Below, in pieces: positions 19,433 through 28,204 of a stretch of 64,000 nt of DNA. Each line of letters opens with the position of its first letter. Positions within the stretch are counted from its first letter, which is position 1. Under the pieces are notes generated by a model, which saw only the letters and a list, made by a program, of their open reading frames with translations, did not search any database and was not told the DNA's origin. Source of the stretch: Candidatus Eisenbergiella merdigallinarum (GTDB lineage: Bacteria > Bacillota > Clostridia > Lachnospirales > Lachnospiraceae); the NCBI GenBank assembly GCA_019119355.1, contig DWXE01000039.1, positions 62,001-126,000 on the forward strand. Reading direction: 5' to 3'. Position numbers and translations under genes: made by a program.

Positions 19433-20725
19433 ATGAGCAAAGTCGTGGTCATTTCCTCCGACGCCATGGTCGGAGAAGATCTGGAAACCTACAAAACCCT
19501 GCCTTCCTGGCAGAAATACTTCCGGGGCGGCGCCGAAATCACCGGCGTTTCCTCCATCTATCCCACAGTCACCTTTCCGGCCCACGCCACCATGATGACC
19601 GGCATGTATCCGGACCGGCACGGCGTCTTTTCCAACATGCAGCTGATCCCGCAGGCGGATCCCACTCCCTGGCAGTGGGACAGCGGCTTTCTGACCTGTT
19701 CCGACATCTTCCGTGCGGCAAAAGCGGCGGGGAAGACCACGGCTGCCGTCTTCTGGCCCGTCACCGCAGGCAATCCCGCCATCGACTATCACATCGCGGA
19801 TTACTGGGCCCAGGGCGGGGACGATACCACCGAAAAGGCTTTCGCCCGCGCCGGGGCCAGCCCGGAGGTGCTGGAAATCGTCAGAAAGCACAAAATCCTG
19901 TTCGAAGGCCACGAGCGGGAGCACCCGCAGCGGGACGCCTTCGGCATGGCCTGCGCCGCCGATATCATCCGGCGTTTTCAGCCCGATCTTATGATGGTCC
20001 ATCCCGCCAATCTGGATACGGCGCGGCATGAATCCGGGGTCTTCGGCCCTCACATCGGCCGGGCTCTGGAGGATCTGGACCGCTGGATCGATCAGATCGG
20101 CCTCGCCCTGGAAGACGCCGGGATTCTGGAGGAGACGGACCTGTTTCTGGTCAGCGATCACGGGCAGCAAAACGTGTGCCGCAACATCGGCCTCAACGTG
20201 CTGTTTGCGGAAAACGGCCTGATCCGCCTAGATGAATCCGGCGCCGTAAAGGACTGGGACGCTTGGTGCCTTTCCAACGGCATGTCCGCCCTGGTCTTTT
20301 TGAAAGATCCCTCCGACCGGGCGCTGTATGCAAAAGTCCACGATCTGCTCAAAGGCCTCCTGGCGGAAGGGGTATACGGATTCTCCCGGATCTATACGGA
20401 AGAGGAGGCCAGGCTGGAAGAGCGGTTTGGCGGCCCCTTCTCCTTCGTGCTGGAAACCGACGGGTACACGGCCTTCGGCGATTTCGTCACCCGCCCGCTG
20501 GTGCGCCGCCTGACCAATTCGGATTACCGCTTCGGCCAGGCCACCCACGGCTACCTGCCCCGCTTCGGCCCCCAGCCCATCCTGCTGGCAAAGGGCCCTT
20601 CCATCCGGGAAAACGCCGTGCTGCACGGAAACCACATCGTCAACGAAGCGCCCACCTACGCCAAAATCCTGGGCGCGGACCTGGGCGATACGGACGGAAA
20701 GCCCATAGAGGAAATTCTACGCTAG
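19433..20725 (+). CDS. Alkaline phosphatase superfamily / type I phosphodiesterase-nucleotide pyrophosphatase
   Basis: VVVISSDAMV, YPTVTFPAHATMMTGMYPDRHGVFSN, LVSDHGQQ metal-binding motifs. Confidence 0.9.
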   Translation: MSKVVVISSDAMVGEDLETYKTLPSWQKYFRGGAEITGVSSIYPTVTFPAHATMMTGMYPDRHGVFSNMQLIPQADPTPWQWDSGFLTCSDIFRAAKAAGKTTAAVFWPVTAGNPAIDYHIADYWAQGGDDTTEKAFARAGASPEVLEIVRKHKILFEGHEREHPQRDAFGMACAADIIRRFQPDLMMVHPANLDTARHESGVFGPHIGRALEDLDRWIDQIGLALEDAGILEETDLFLVSDHGQQNVCRNIGLNVLFAENGLIRLDESGAVKDWDAWCLSNGMSALVFLKDPSDRALYAKVHDLLKGLLAEGVYGFSRIYTEEEARLEERFGGPFSFVLETDGYTAFGDFVTRPLVRRLTNSDYRFGQATHGYLPRFGPQPILLAKGPSIRENAVLHGNHIVNEAPTYAKILGADLGDTDGKPIEEILR

Positions 20726-22035
20726 GGGCGTTTCCCTTCCCCCTTCCTGTCCAGCCAGGCCCCCAGAACGGCGGTCAAAAGCTCCGTAACGGGAAATGTC
20801 AGCCACACCCCCATCATGCCCCAGGCCGCGGACATCAGAAAGGCCAGAGGGACGATGAGCAAAAGCCCGCGCAGAAGGGAAGTCAGATGGGCCGGAAGAG
20901 CCCGTTCCACGGAGGTAAAATAAGTGGACAGGATCAGGTTGTATCCGACGAAGGCCACGGAAGTGAAATACAGCTTCAACCCCGTCACCGCGATCCGCTG
21001 CAGCTCTTCGTTCCCCTCGCTGTTGAAGATCCGGGCGATGGGATCCGCAAAGCAGAAAATTCCCAGATAAATGGCTGCGGACAGCGCCAGCATGGAAACC
21101 ATGGCATAGCGCAGGAATCTTCTCGCCGCCTGTCCGTCGTTTTTCCCGTATTCCCTGCTCACCAGCGGCTGGATGCCCTGAGCGATTCCGGTATGGATGG
21201 ATACCACCACCAGAGCGATGTTGGCGATGACCCCATAGGCCGCCACCCCGGTATTTCCCGCGATCCTCAGGATGATGGCGTTGAAAACGATCATCACCAC
21301 GCCCGAAGACAGCTGGGCCAGCAGGGAAGGGAATCCCAGCGACAGATTCACCTTCACCAGTTCTCCCTGGAGGGAAGTCCTGACCGCATGAAATCCCTTC
21401 TCCTTCCGGAGCCAGTGCGGGGCCATGACCGCGATCCCGATGGCGGGAGCCATCCCGGTGGCCAGAACCGCGCCGAAAATTCCCATTCCCAGCGGAAACA
21501 TGAACACATAATCCAAAACGATATTGGAGAAGCTGCCGCACACCGTCGCGGCCATGGCCAGTTGCGGGTTCCCGTCGTTTCTCACGAAACACAGAAGGAT
21601 GTCGTTGAACACAAAGGCGGGCGCGAACAAAAGCAGCACTTTCAGATATATGTTGGACATCTCAAAAATATCCCTGTCCGCGCCCAGAAGGGCCGTAATG
21701 GGTTCCGATGCGAAAATCCCCACCGCCGCGAACAGAAGGGAAAACAGGACTCCCATCCATACGGTATGGGTGAACATCTCGTCCGCCCCCTTCCGGTCTC
21801 CGCAGCTTTTGCTGATGGTAAACCGGGTGGCTCCCCCCATCCCCAGCATCAGCCCCGTTCCGTGAATGAAGTTGTAAATGGGAATGGCCAGATTCAGGGC
21901 CGCCAACCCGTTGGTCCCCAGACTTTTGGACACGAAAAACGTATCCGCCAGAATATAACAGGAAATCGCAACCATGCCAAGCACGCTCATGGACGTATAT
22001 TTGGCGAATTCCCCCATCATTTTTCCCGTTTTCAT
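20722..22035 (-). CDS. MATE family efflux transporter
   Basis: Multi-TM, ILADTFFVSKSLGTNGLAALNLAIP; start ATG at 22035 after GGAGG (track start is TTG). Confidence 0.88.
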   Translation of the reverse strand: MKTGKMMGEFAKYTSMSVLGMVAISCYILADTFFVSKSLGTNGLAALNLAIPIYNFIHGTGLMLGMGGATRFTISKSCGDRKGADEMFTHTVWMGVLFSLLFAAVGIFASEPITALLGADRDIFEMSNIYLKVLLLFAPAFVFNDILLCFVRNDGNPQLAMAATVCGSFSNIVLDYVFMFPLGMGIFGAVLATGMAPAIGIAVMAPHWLRKEKGFHAVRTSLQGELVKVNLSLGFPSLLAQLSSGVVMIVFNAIILRIAGNTGVAAYGVIANIALVVVSIHTGIAQGIQPLVSREYGKNDGQAARRFLRYAMVSMLALSAAIYLGIFCFADPIARIFNSEGNEELQRIAVTGLKLYFTSVAFVGYNLILSTYFTSVERALPAHLTSLLRGLLLIVPLAFLMSAAWGMMGVWLTFPVTELLTAVLGAWLDRKGEGKRP

Positions 22036-22063
22036 CATTTCCTCCATTCCGCCATTCCGCAAA

Positions 22064-22119
22064 AAAAGCGCTGAACGTCTGTATCTTCATGGCCTATCGA
22101 TACAAACCTCAACGCTTTT
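22064..22119 (-). terminator. Long stem-loop plus T7 run in the MATE leader (GH32 terminator and/or attenuator)
   Basis: Minus strand AAAAGCGTTGAGGTTTGTATC ... GATACAGACGTTCAGCGCTTTTTTT. Confidence 0.75.
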
Positions 22120-22155
22120 ACCCGGCGGCAAATTTTCTGTATTCTGCTGGTTTTG

Positions 22156-22185
22156 AGTATAACAGAGGACGGCCGGATTTGTCAA
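22156..22185 (-). promoter_or_regulatory. sigma-A promoter for MATE gene
   Basis: Minus strand TTGACA-18-TATACT; -35 overlaps the GH32 stop codon. Confidence 0.65.
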
Positions 22186-23705
22186 CGCCTCAGTTCGCGC
22201 CAAACCGCTTCGAACTCCGCCCTTCCCTGCGATCCGAACCGGATCCTGTCGGCCTTTTCATCCGCATAGGTCAGGCAGCTCATGGCCTGTTCCCCTCCGT
22301 TGACAAACACCTCGACGCCGTAGCGGTCCATCACGATCCTCAGCTCGATCCCCCCGCCTCGCGAATCCACATAGCAGCTGCGGCTGCTGACGGAATCCCG
22401 CGTCTGTCCTCCGGACCAGGTGCGGTCGAAGGTCAGCGCGCTGCTGCCCGGCTCGTAATACAGCATCGTCTTATGGCTGTCGTCCGCAGCCAGATCGATC
22501 TCAAACCGACGGTAATCCCCGGCTTTCACCCGCACCGTCATGTCGAACTGCCTGCCCCGGATCCCGGGGATTTCCATCCCCTTATCCTCACCGGAAACGG
22601 GCAGCGGATCCCGGCCGTACACGAAGCTTCCTCCTTCCACGGCAACCGGCCCCGTCTCCACGACCTTTCCGTAATAGCTTTCCAGTTCCCGCACGGGGAG
22701 CTGATACAGCTTATCCCCTTTCAGGTGCAATTCCCGGGGGATCGTCATGAATCCGCACCAGGAGAAACCCTCCGGCGTCAGGTCGTTGTCCCAGCTCTTC
22801 ATCCAGCCGATCATCACCCGGCGGCCGTCCGGCGTCAGCAGCGTCTGGGGGGCGTAGAAATCCAGCCCGTAATCGATGGCCCTGGCTTCCGGGACGATCC
22901 GGCGAAATTCGTGGGTTTCGGGATCGTAGCTTCCCACAAGATAGATGGTCCCGTTTCCGTTATGAAACTCCAGACCCTCCGCCTCCATGGTCTGGGGGGA
23001 AGCGATCAGCACCTGACGGCCGTCCAGGGGGAAGAAGTCCGGGCACTCCCACATCTTTCCGAAGCGGTTTTCGCTGCGGTCCAAAACGGATACCAGTTCC
23101 CATTCCCGCATATCCTTCGAGCGAAACATCGCGATCTGCCCGCTGGTATCCCGGCTCCTGCTGCCCACGACGGCATAAAAACCGTCCTCTTCCTTCCAGA
23201 TCTTCGGATCCCGGAAATCCTCCGGAAAGCTCCCGGCAGGAAGGCAGTCCGCTTCGATCACGGGATTGCATTTCCACTTTTCATAGTTCACCCCGTCGCC
23301 GTCCGCCATGCACTGAGTCTGCCGGACGACGGGCTTTCCATCCGGCCCGGGAATCTCCTTCACGCCCGTGTACATCAGATACTGTCTGCCTTCCCACTCC
23401 AGCGCGCTGCCGGAAAAACAGCCCATCGCATCGAACTCCTCGTCCGGGGCCAGGGCGCAGGGAAGCAGTTCCCAGGAAATGAAATCCTTCGTCTTCGCAT
23501 GCCCCCAGTGCATGGGCCCCCACTGAACGCTGTAGGGATGATATTGAAAAAACAGATGATACTCCTCCCGAAAACTGGAAAAACCGTTGGGATCGTTGAT
23601 CCATCCTGTCGGGCTGCAAAAGTGGAAATCCGGCTTTTGCCCCTCCGGAATCCGTCCGATCTCCTGAAGTTCGAACTCCCTGGCCCGCTGCAATTTCTCG
23701 CTCAT
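22182..23705 (-). CDS. Glycoside hydrolase family 32 (sucrose-6-phosphate hydrolase/beta-fructofuranosidase), copy 1
   Basis: WINDPNG, FRDPKIW, WECPDFF GH32 motifs; 507 aa. Confidence 0.95.
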   Translation of the reverse strand: MSEKLQRAREFELQEIGRIPEGQKPDFHFCSPTGWINDPNGFSSFREEYHLFFQYHPYSVQWGPMHWGHAKTKDFISWELLPCALAPDEEFDAMGCFSGSALEWEGRQYLMYTGVKEIPGPDGKPVVRQTQCMADGDGVNYEKWKCNPVIEADCLPAGSFPEDFRDPKIWKEEDGFYAVVGSRSRDTSGQIAMFRSKDMREWELVSVLDRSENRFGKMWECPDFFPLDGRQVLIASPQTMEAEGLEFHNGNGTIYLVGSYDPETHEFRRIVPEARAIDYGLDFYAPQTLLTPDGRRVMIGWMKSWDNDLTPEGFSWCGFMTIPRELHLKGDKLYQLPVRELESYYGKVVETGPVAVEGGSFVYGRDPLPVSGEDKGMEIPGIRGRQFDMTVRVKAGDYRRFEIDLAADDSHKTMLYYEPGSSALTFDRTWSGGQTRDSVSSRSCYVDSRGGGIELRIVMDRYGVEVFVNGGEQAMSCLTYADEKADRIRFGSQGRAEFEAVWRELRR

Positions 23706-23730
23706 CCTGAATGACTCCTTTTCTCCGATT

Positions 23731-25161
23731 TTATTTTTCCGCCATCGCCATGGCCTTCACATTGCTGAATTTCGCCTTCCCAAAAGAAAAGAGACCGAAT
23801 TCCCCTTCCCTGCAGTCATACATCCGAAAGCTCAGGGCCGCCTCTTCGTTCACCCACACGGTCCCGGCGCTCTTTTCCGTCACGATTTCCATCCGGTAGA
23901 CTCCGTCCTCCGGAATCCGCAGGGCCGTTTCCAGCTCCACGTCGTAGGGGAAGGCCTTCCCTCCCTCTTCCGACTGGCGCAGCCACGACCGGAAGACCAG
24001 CCGCCGGCGCTGCGGCTCCACGTAAAGAAAATACCCCCTCGACAAATCCCGTTCCAGATGCAGCGCCACGCCGGCACAAACGGCTTCTCCCGCTTCCATT
24101 TCCACCGAAAAGCGGCCGGTTTCGGGCATCGGCCCGCACAGCGCGGTCTGGCAGCTCTCCTCCTGCGCCGCCACAAGCTGCCCGTCCCGTTCTCTCCACC
24201 CGGGCGTGACCGGCTCCATCCTGCGATTCGACAAAACGGGGAAAAACGATTCCGCGCCGTCCGGGAGGCAGAGCCCCAGATCTCCGTCCGGCTGCTGCGT
24301 CAGCTGGTGAATGACCATATTTCCGCCCCAGTCCCAGGTCCGGTAATCCTGCCCCGGCTGCCGCTTTGGCCAAAATCCGAACAGGTCCTCTTCCTTCGTG
24401 GGATTCCAGCCGAACAGGCAGCGGCGGTTCCCGTCGTCTGCGGTCTTCGCCGCATAAAAGGCGCGGCCGTCCAGCCTGTGATTTTTGGGGATCTTCCACC
24501 CCGTTTCCCCGATCCGGCGCTTCACATAACGGGTTCCGAACAGGGTGGTATAGGAAGAAAAGACCAGATATTCCCACCCGCCCATCCGGAAGAAATCCGG
24601 ACACTCGCAGGCTCCGGCAAAGCGCCGGGGATTGTAGAAGGGCTCCCGGTATTCCCAGTTCTTCAGATCCTTTGAGACGCACAGCCCCACGCATCCCGTC
24701 TGAGCATGCCCTTCGTTCGCCCTGGCCGCCACCAGCATCCAGTATTCTCCCAGATCCTCCCGCCGGATTATCCTGGGATCCCTCCAGTCCGGGCCGCTGT
24801 AAATGACCCCGTCCGGGCCGAAGGTATCCTCTTCCACGAAGTCCCATCGATCCAGACTTTCGTCCCTGCTGACGTAATGGGTGATCTCCTGATTTCCCTC
24901 CGGAAAACGGCAGGCGAACAGATGCCATTTTCCTTCCGCATAAATCAGATCCCCGGTCCCTCCCAGGACGCCGACGGGCGTCTCCGGCCCCATATGGATC
25001 AGATCCGCGCTGTCCATCCTGTGCCATCCAAAAACCGCGTCCGGCCGCTTCGGATCCTTCCAGGACTTCAAGTAAAAGATCCTCCACTTTCCGTCGATAA
25101 ACTTCGGGATCACATCCCCGCATCTTGCTCCGGGCGCTCTGTAAAAATAGGTCTCTCCCAT
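23731..25161 (-). CDS. GH32-like glycoside hydrolase, divergent
   Basis: WRDPRII and ECPDFF GH32 motifs with a C-terminal beta-sandwich-like domain; start MGETYFYRAPG at 25161 (track ORF over-extends). Confidence 0.78.
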   Translation of the reverse strand: MGETYFYRAPGARCGDVIPKFIDGKWRIFYLKSWKDPKRPDAVFGWHRMDSADLIHMGPETPVGVLGGTGDLIYAEGKWHLFACRFPEGNQEITHYVSRDESLDRWDFVEEDTFGPDGVIYSGPDWRDPRIIRREDLGEYWMLVAARANEGHAQTGCVGLCVSKDLKNWEYREPFYNPRRFAGACECPDFFRMGGWEYLVFSSYTTLFGTRYVKRRIGETGWKIPKNHRLDGRAFYAAKTADDGNRRCLFGWNPTKEEDLFGFWPKRQPGQDYRTWDWGGNMVIHQLTQQPDGDLGLCLPDGAESFFPVLSNRRMEPVTPGWRERDGQLVAAQEESCQTALCGPMPETGRFSVEMEAGEAVCAGVALHLERDLSRGYFLYVEPQRRRLVFRSWLRQSEEGGKAFPYDVELETALRIPEDGVYRMEIVTEKSAGTVWVNEEAALSFRMYDCREGEFGLFSFGKAKFSNVKAMAMAEK

Positions 25162-26048
25162 CGTTTTCCTCCTGTTTCTCTCCGCATCCGTTCTTCCATT
25201 TCCCGCAGGTCCGCGCCCCGGTTCCATTCGGGGGCTTCCTTTCCCATGGCCCTGTATTTCGACGCCGCATGGTTGGCTACTGCGAAACAGTCCACCCGGA
25301 CCACGTTGTTCAGCTTTTCCATCAGCCTGCGTCGGGCCTCCATTTCCTCCGGCGCATCGTTGACTCCCGCTGCCAGCGGCATTCTTAAAATCACCGGCTT
25401 TTTTGCTTCCGACAGCCGGATCAGATTTTCCGCCGCAAGCCTTCCGTCTGCGCCCGTGTATCGGACCGCCCGCTTCGGATCCATGCACTTGACGTCCACC
25501 AGAAACAGGTCGATCATGGGGAGGAGGGGAAGGATTTCGGACCATTTTACCTGCAGGGATGTATCCATGCAGACGTTCAGCCCCCGGTCCCTGCACAGGG
25601 AAAGAAATTCCCCCAGAAAATCCGCCTGCATAAGCGGTTCCCCGCCGGAGCAGGTCACCCCTCCTTCCTTCCCGTAAAACTCCCGGTCCAAAAGCACCTG
25701 TTCCAAAAGTTCTCCCGATTCCACTCTCCGGCCGCAGACCGCCATGGCCTGTGCGGGGCAGCTCAGGGCGCATTCCTCCATCCTGTCGCAGGAGAGACAG
25801 GCGCTTACGTCTACCGTATGCCGCCCCCCTTCGAACCGGTGCGCCCCCTTTTTACAGACGGCCAGACAGCTCCCGCAGCCGATGCATTTCTGTTCGAAAT
25901 ACAGCATCTCCGGCGCAGCTTTTATGGTTTCCGGATTGTGGCACCAGGCGCAGGACAGGGGACAGCCCTTGAAAAAGACCGTCGTCCGGATCCCCGGCCC
26001 GTCGTGAATGCAAAACCTCTGGACTTCCGCGATCATCGCCTGTTTCAT
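25110..26048 (-). CDS. Glycyl-radical enzyme activating protein (radical SAM, PflA-like) with ferredoxin-type clusters
   Basis: CPLSCAWCHNPET (CxxxCxxC), CIGCGSCLAVCKKGA ferredoxin motif, GGVTCSGGEPL. Confidence 0.93.
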   Translation of the reverse strand: MKQAMIAEVQRFCIHDGPGIRTTVFFKGCPLSCAWCHNPETIKAAPEMLYFEQKCIGCGSCLAVCKKGAHRFEGGRHTVDVSACLSCDRMEECALSCPAQAMAVCGRRVESGELLEQVLLDREFYGKEGGVTCSGGEPLMQADFLGEFLSLCRDRGLNVCMDTSLQVKWSEILPLLPMIDLFLVDVKCMDPKRAVRYTGADGRLAAENLIRLSEAKKPVILRMPLAAGVNDAPEEMEARRRLMEKLNNVVRVDCFAVANHAASKYRAMGKEAPEWNRGADLREMEERMRRETGGKRWERPIFTERPEQDAGM

Positions 26049-28102
26049 CCGTTGTCCCCTCCGCCCATCCGGCCGATGATATGTTCCTGCAGCTCCCGGT
26101 CCAGCTCCACGAAACGGGCGTTGAACCCCCAGACCCGCACGATCAGATCCCTGTATTTCTCCGGCTCCTTCTGCGCCGCCCGCAGCGCCTTTTTATCGTA
26201 CATGGCCAGATTGAGCACCGGGACGTGGGCCCTGCGCGCTCCCTCCATCAGACGGTACAGTATTTCCTCCCGGTCCGCCCCCATTTCGAATCCGCCCTGA
26301 TCCAGCGTCAGCTGGAGGGGGGACGAGGCGTATCCGTCCCGCATGGGGAGCCTGGAAGCGGACTCCACGACGGCCGTAGGCCCCTTCTGCGCCGCCCCGG
26401 GCGTGGGACAGCAATGTTCGCCGATGGGATCCCGAAACCTCCTGCCGTCCGGGGTGGCCCCCACCGTGTTGGCGAAGATTCCGAAGTCGATGTTGTAGAG
26501 CCCGGGCCTCAGCGGCTTTGTTCCGCAAAATCCGTTCACCCTCCGGATAAAATGTTTTCCGATCTCCGCGGCCAGGCCGTCCGTCCTCTCATCCCCGTTC
26601 CCGAATTTCGGAACGTGTAAAAGCCTTTGCCGAAGGGCTTCCCAGCCCTGAAAATCGGCTGCCAGCGCGCGTTTGAGTTCCGCCGCCGTACACCATTTGC
26701 GCACAAAGACGCACTCCTCCACCGCCCGCAGGCTGTCCGCCGCCGTGGTGATGGTTCCGGACAGAAGCTGGTAGTTGGATACGTCGAATCCCCCTCCTCT
26801 CAGGGGATCCTTTCCCGTGACCGCGCTTCGCCAGAACGATCCTCCCACCAGAGGCGAGGTCACGGTATTCGTTTCATCCTCCTGCATCTTCTCCTCGATC
26901 CGCAAAAACTGCTGATCCAGCTGGAAATCCAGCTGACGGAAAAATGCGTTCAGAAACTCCTCAAAGCTCTTCATTTCCTCAAAAGCGCCGGACCGAAACC
27001 CTTTTACCAGAGAGGTCTTCGGCGTAAACAGGGGACCCTGCGCGCTGTTCTTCCGCATCCGCACCGGAACCACGCAGGGGTTTTCTTCCCCGTTAAACAG
27101 GGTCAGTTCCACCGTTTTCACCATCTCATGCTGCCAGAATACGATCCCGCTCTTCTGATCGATCACCGTCTCGGTACATCCGTCGTTGGCATAGCGGCAG
27201 GCGTCGACATGGGAAATCCCCGCCCGCTCCATGGCCAGAATGATATTTTCGTCGAAGTACAGGGTCGGCTGCCCCTTTCCCTTCGCCAGAAGGCGCACAC
27301 AGGCGCGGATCAGGGATTTCGGCGTATTTTCATGGATCCTGACGTTGAGGTGCGGTTCCGCGTCCCCCGCCCGCTCATAAGCTTCCAGAAAGATCCATGT
27401 CAGCTCGTTGGTCTGATCCTTCCCGGCTTCGTTCTGGCCGGAAAGCATCAGATTGCGCAGGGTGTCCCCTGCCCGGAGCCGGTTGAGATTCCGGTAAAAC
27501 CGCAGCACGGCTTCCATGGCCTCTTCCCGGTTCCAGCTCCCGGCCCTGCATTCCATGCGATAAAAGGGATAGAGGGTCTGATCCAGCCTCCCGATGCATC
27601 CTACCCCGAAGGGGCTTCGGGCCAGATACAAAAACCAGAACAGCTGAAGCCCTTCCTCAAAGGTAGCGGGCCTTTTTTCGGAAATCCGCCCGCAGATCCC
27701 TGCGATCCTTTGCAGGCTGTTTTTTCGGTTCGCATCCGCCTCCTGCTCCGCCAGCCGTTTTGCTTCCCGGGCATGGCGCAGGATCAGCCTTTGCACCGCC
27801 TTATAAACCGTGTGGATGCCCCGGCGGTAAGCCGCCGTTTCCTCCGTATCTTCGCTTCGTCTCCGCCCGGTCCATTTCAGGATTTCTCCGATCCCGTGGT
27901 ACAGGCACCCTGTTCCGAAGGGATAGTGGGCGTTGTCCGACTCCAGGATCAGCCTTACCGATTCCGCCCTTCCCCCCGGCAGGTAAAACCCTTCCGGAAC
28001 GCCTTCTCCCGAAATCCTGATTTCACAGCCGTCCAGCAGTTCTGCGTACGCCTGCGCGCACCGGTCTATGTTCTTCTCCTTTTCTCTTTCCATTTCCGTC
28101 AT
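26045..28102 (-). CDS. Glycyl radical enzyme (PFL-like superfamily), substrate unknown
   Basis: C-terminal RVWGFNARFVELDRELQEHIIGR glycyl-radical loop and DGCTET Cys-x-Glu active-site motif; overlaps the activase start. Confidence 0.9.
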   Translation of the reverse strand: MTEMEREKEKNIDRCAQAYAELLDGCEIRISGEGVPEGFYLPGGRAESVRLILESDNAHYPFGTGCLYHGIGEILKWTGRRRSEDTEETAAYRRGIHTVYKAVQRLILRHAREAKRLAEQEADANRKNSLQRIAGICGRISEKRPATFEEGLQLFWFLYLARSPFGVGCIGRLDQTLYPFYRMECRAGSWNREEAMEAVLRFYRNLNRLRAGDTLRNLMLSGQNEAGKDQTNELTWIFLEAYERAGDAEPHLNVRIHENTPKSLIRACVRLLAKGKGQPTLYFDENIILAMERAGISHVDACRYANDGCTETVIDQKSGIVFWQHEMVKTVELTLFNGEENPCVVPVRMRKNSAQGPLFTPKTSLVKGFRSGAFEEMKSFEEFLNAFFRQLDFQLDQQFLRIEEKMQEDETNTVTSPLVGGSFWRSAVTGKDPLRGGGFDVSNYQLLSGTITTAADSLRAVEECVFVRKWCTAAELKRALAADFQGWEALRQRLLHVPKFGNGDERTDGLAAEIGKHFIRRVNGFCGTKPLRPGLYNIDFGIFANTVGATPDGRRFRDPIGEHCCPTPGAAQKGPTAVVESASRLPMRDGYASSPLQLTLDQGGFEMGADREEILYRLMEGARRAHVPVLNLAMYDKKALRAAQKEPEKYRDLIVRVWGFNARFVELDRELQEHIIGRMGGGDNG

Positions 28103-28204
28103 ATTCCTCCACCGCTGTCATGAAAACTGCAGGATGCCGAAGGGCCGCCGCACAAAACGCCCTCTTTTGACCTTTGCGCGGCAGCCCTTCCGATTCCCTT
28201 TGCG

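Noticed and set aside
25162-25773. N-terminal extension of the 680-aa GH32-like track ORF
   Set aside because: Out-of-frame reading of the radical SAM activase gene; true start at 25161
26627-28123. 498-aa plus-strand ORF over the glycyl radical enzyme
   Set aside because: Antisense shadow of a well-supported GRE; translation lacks domain-like features
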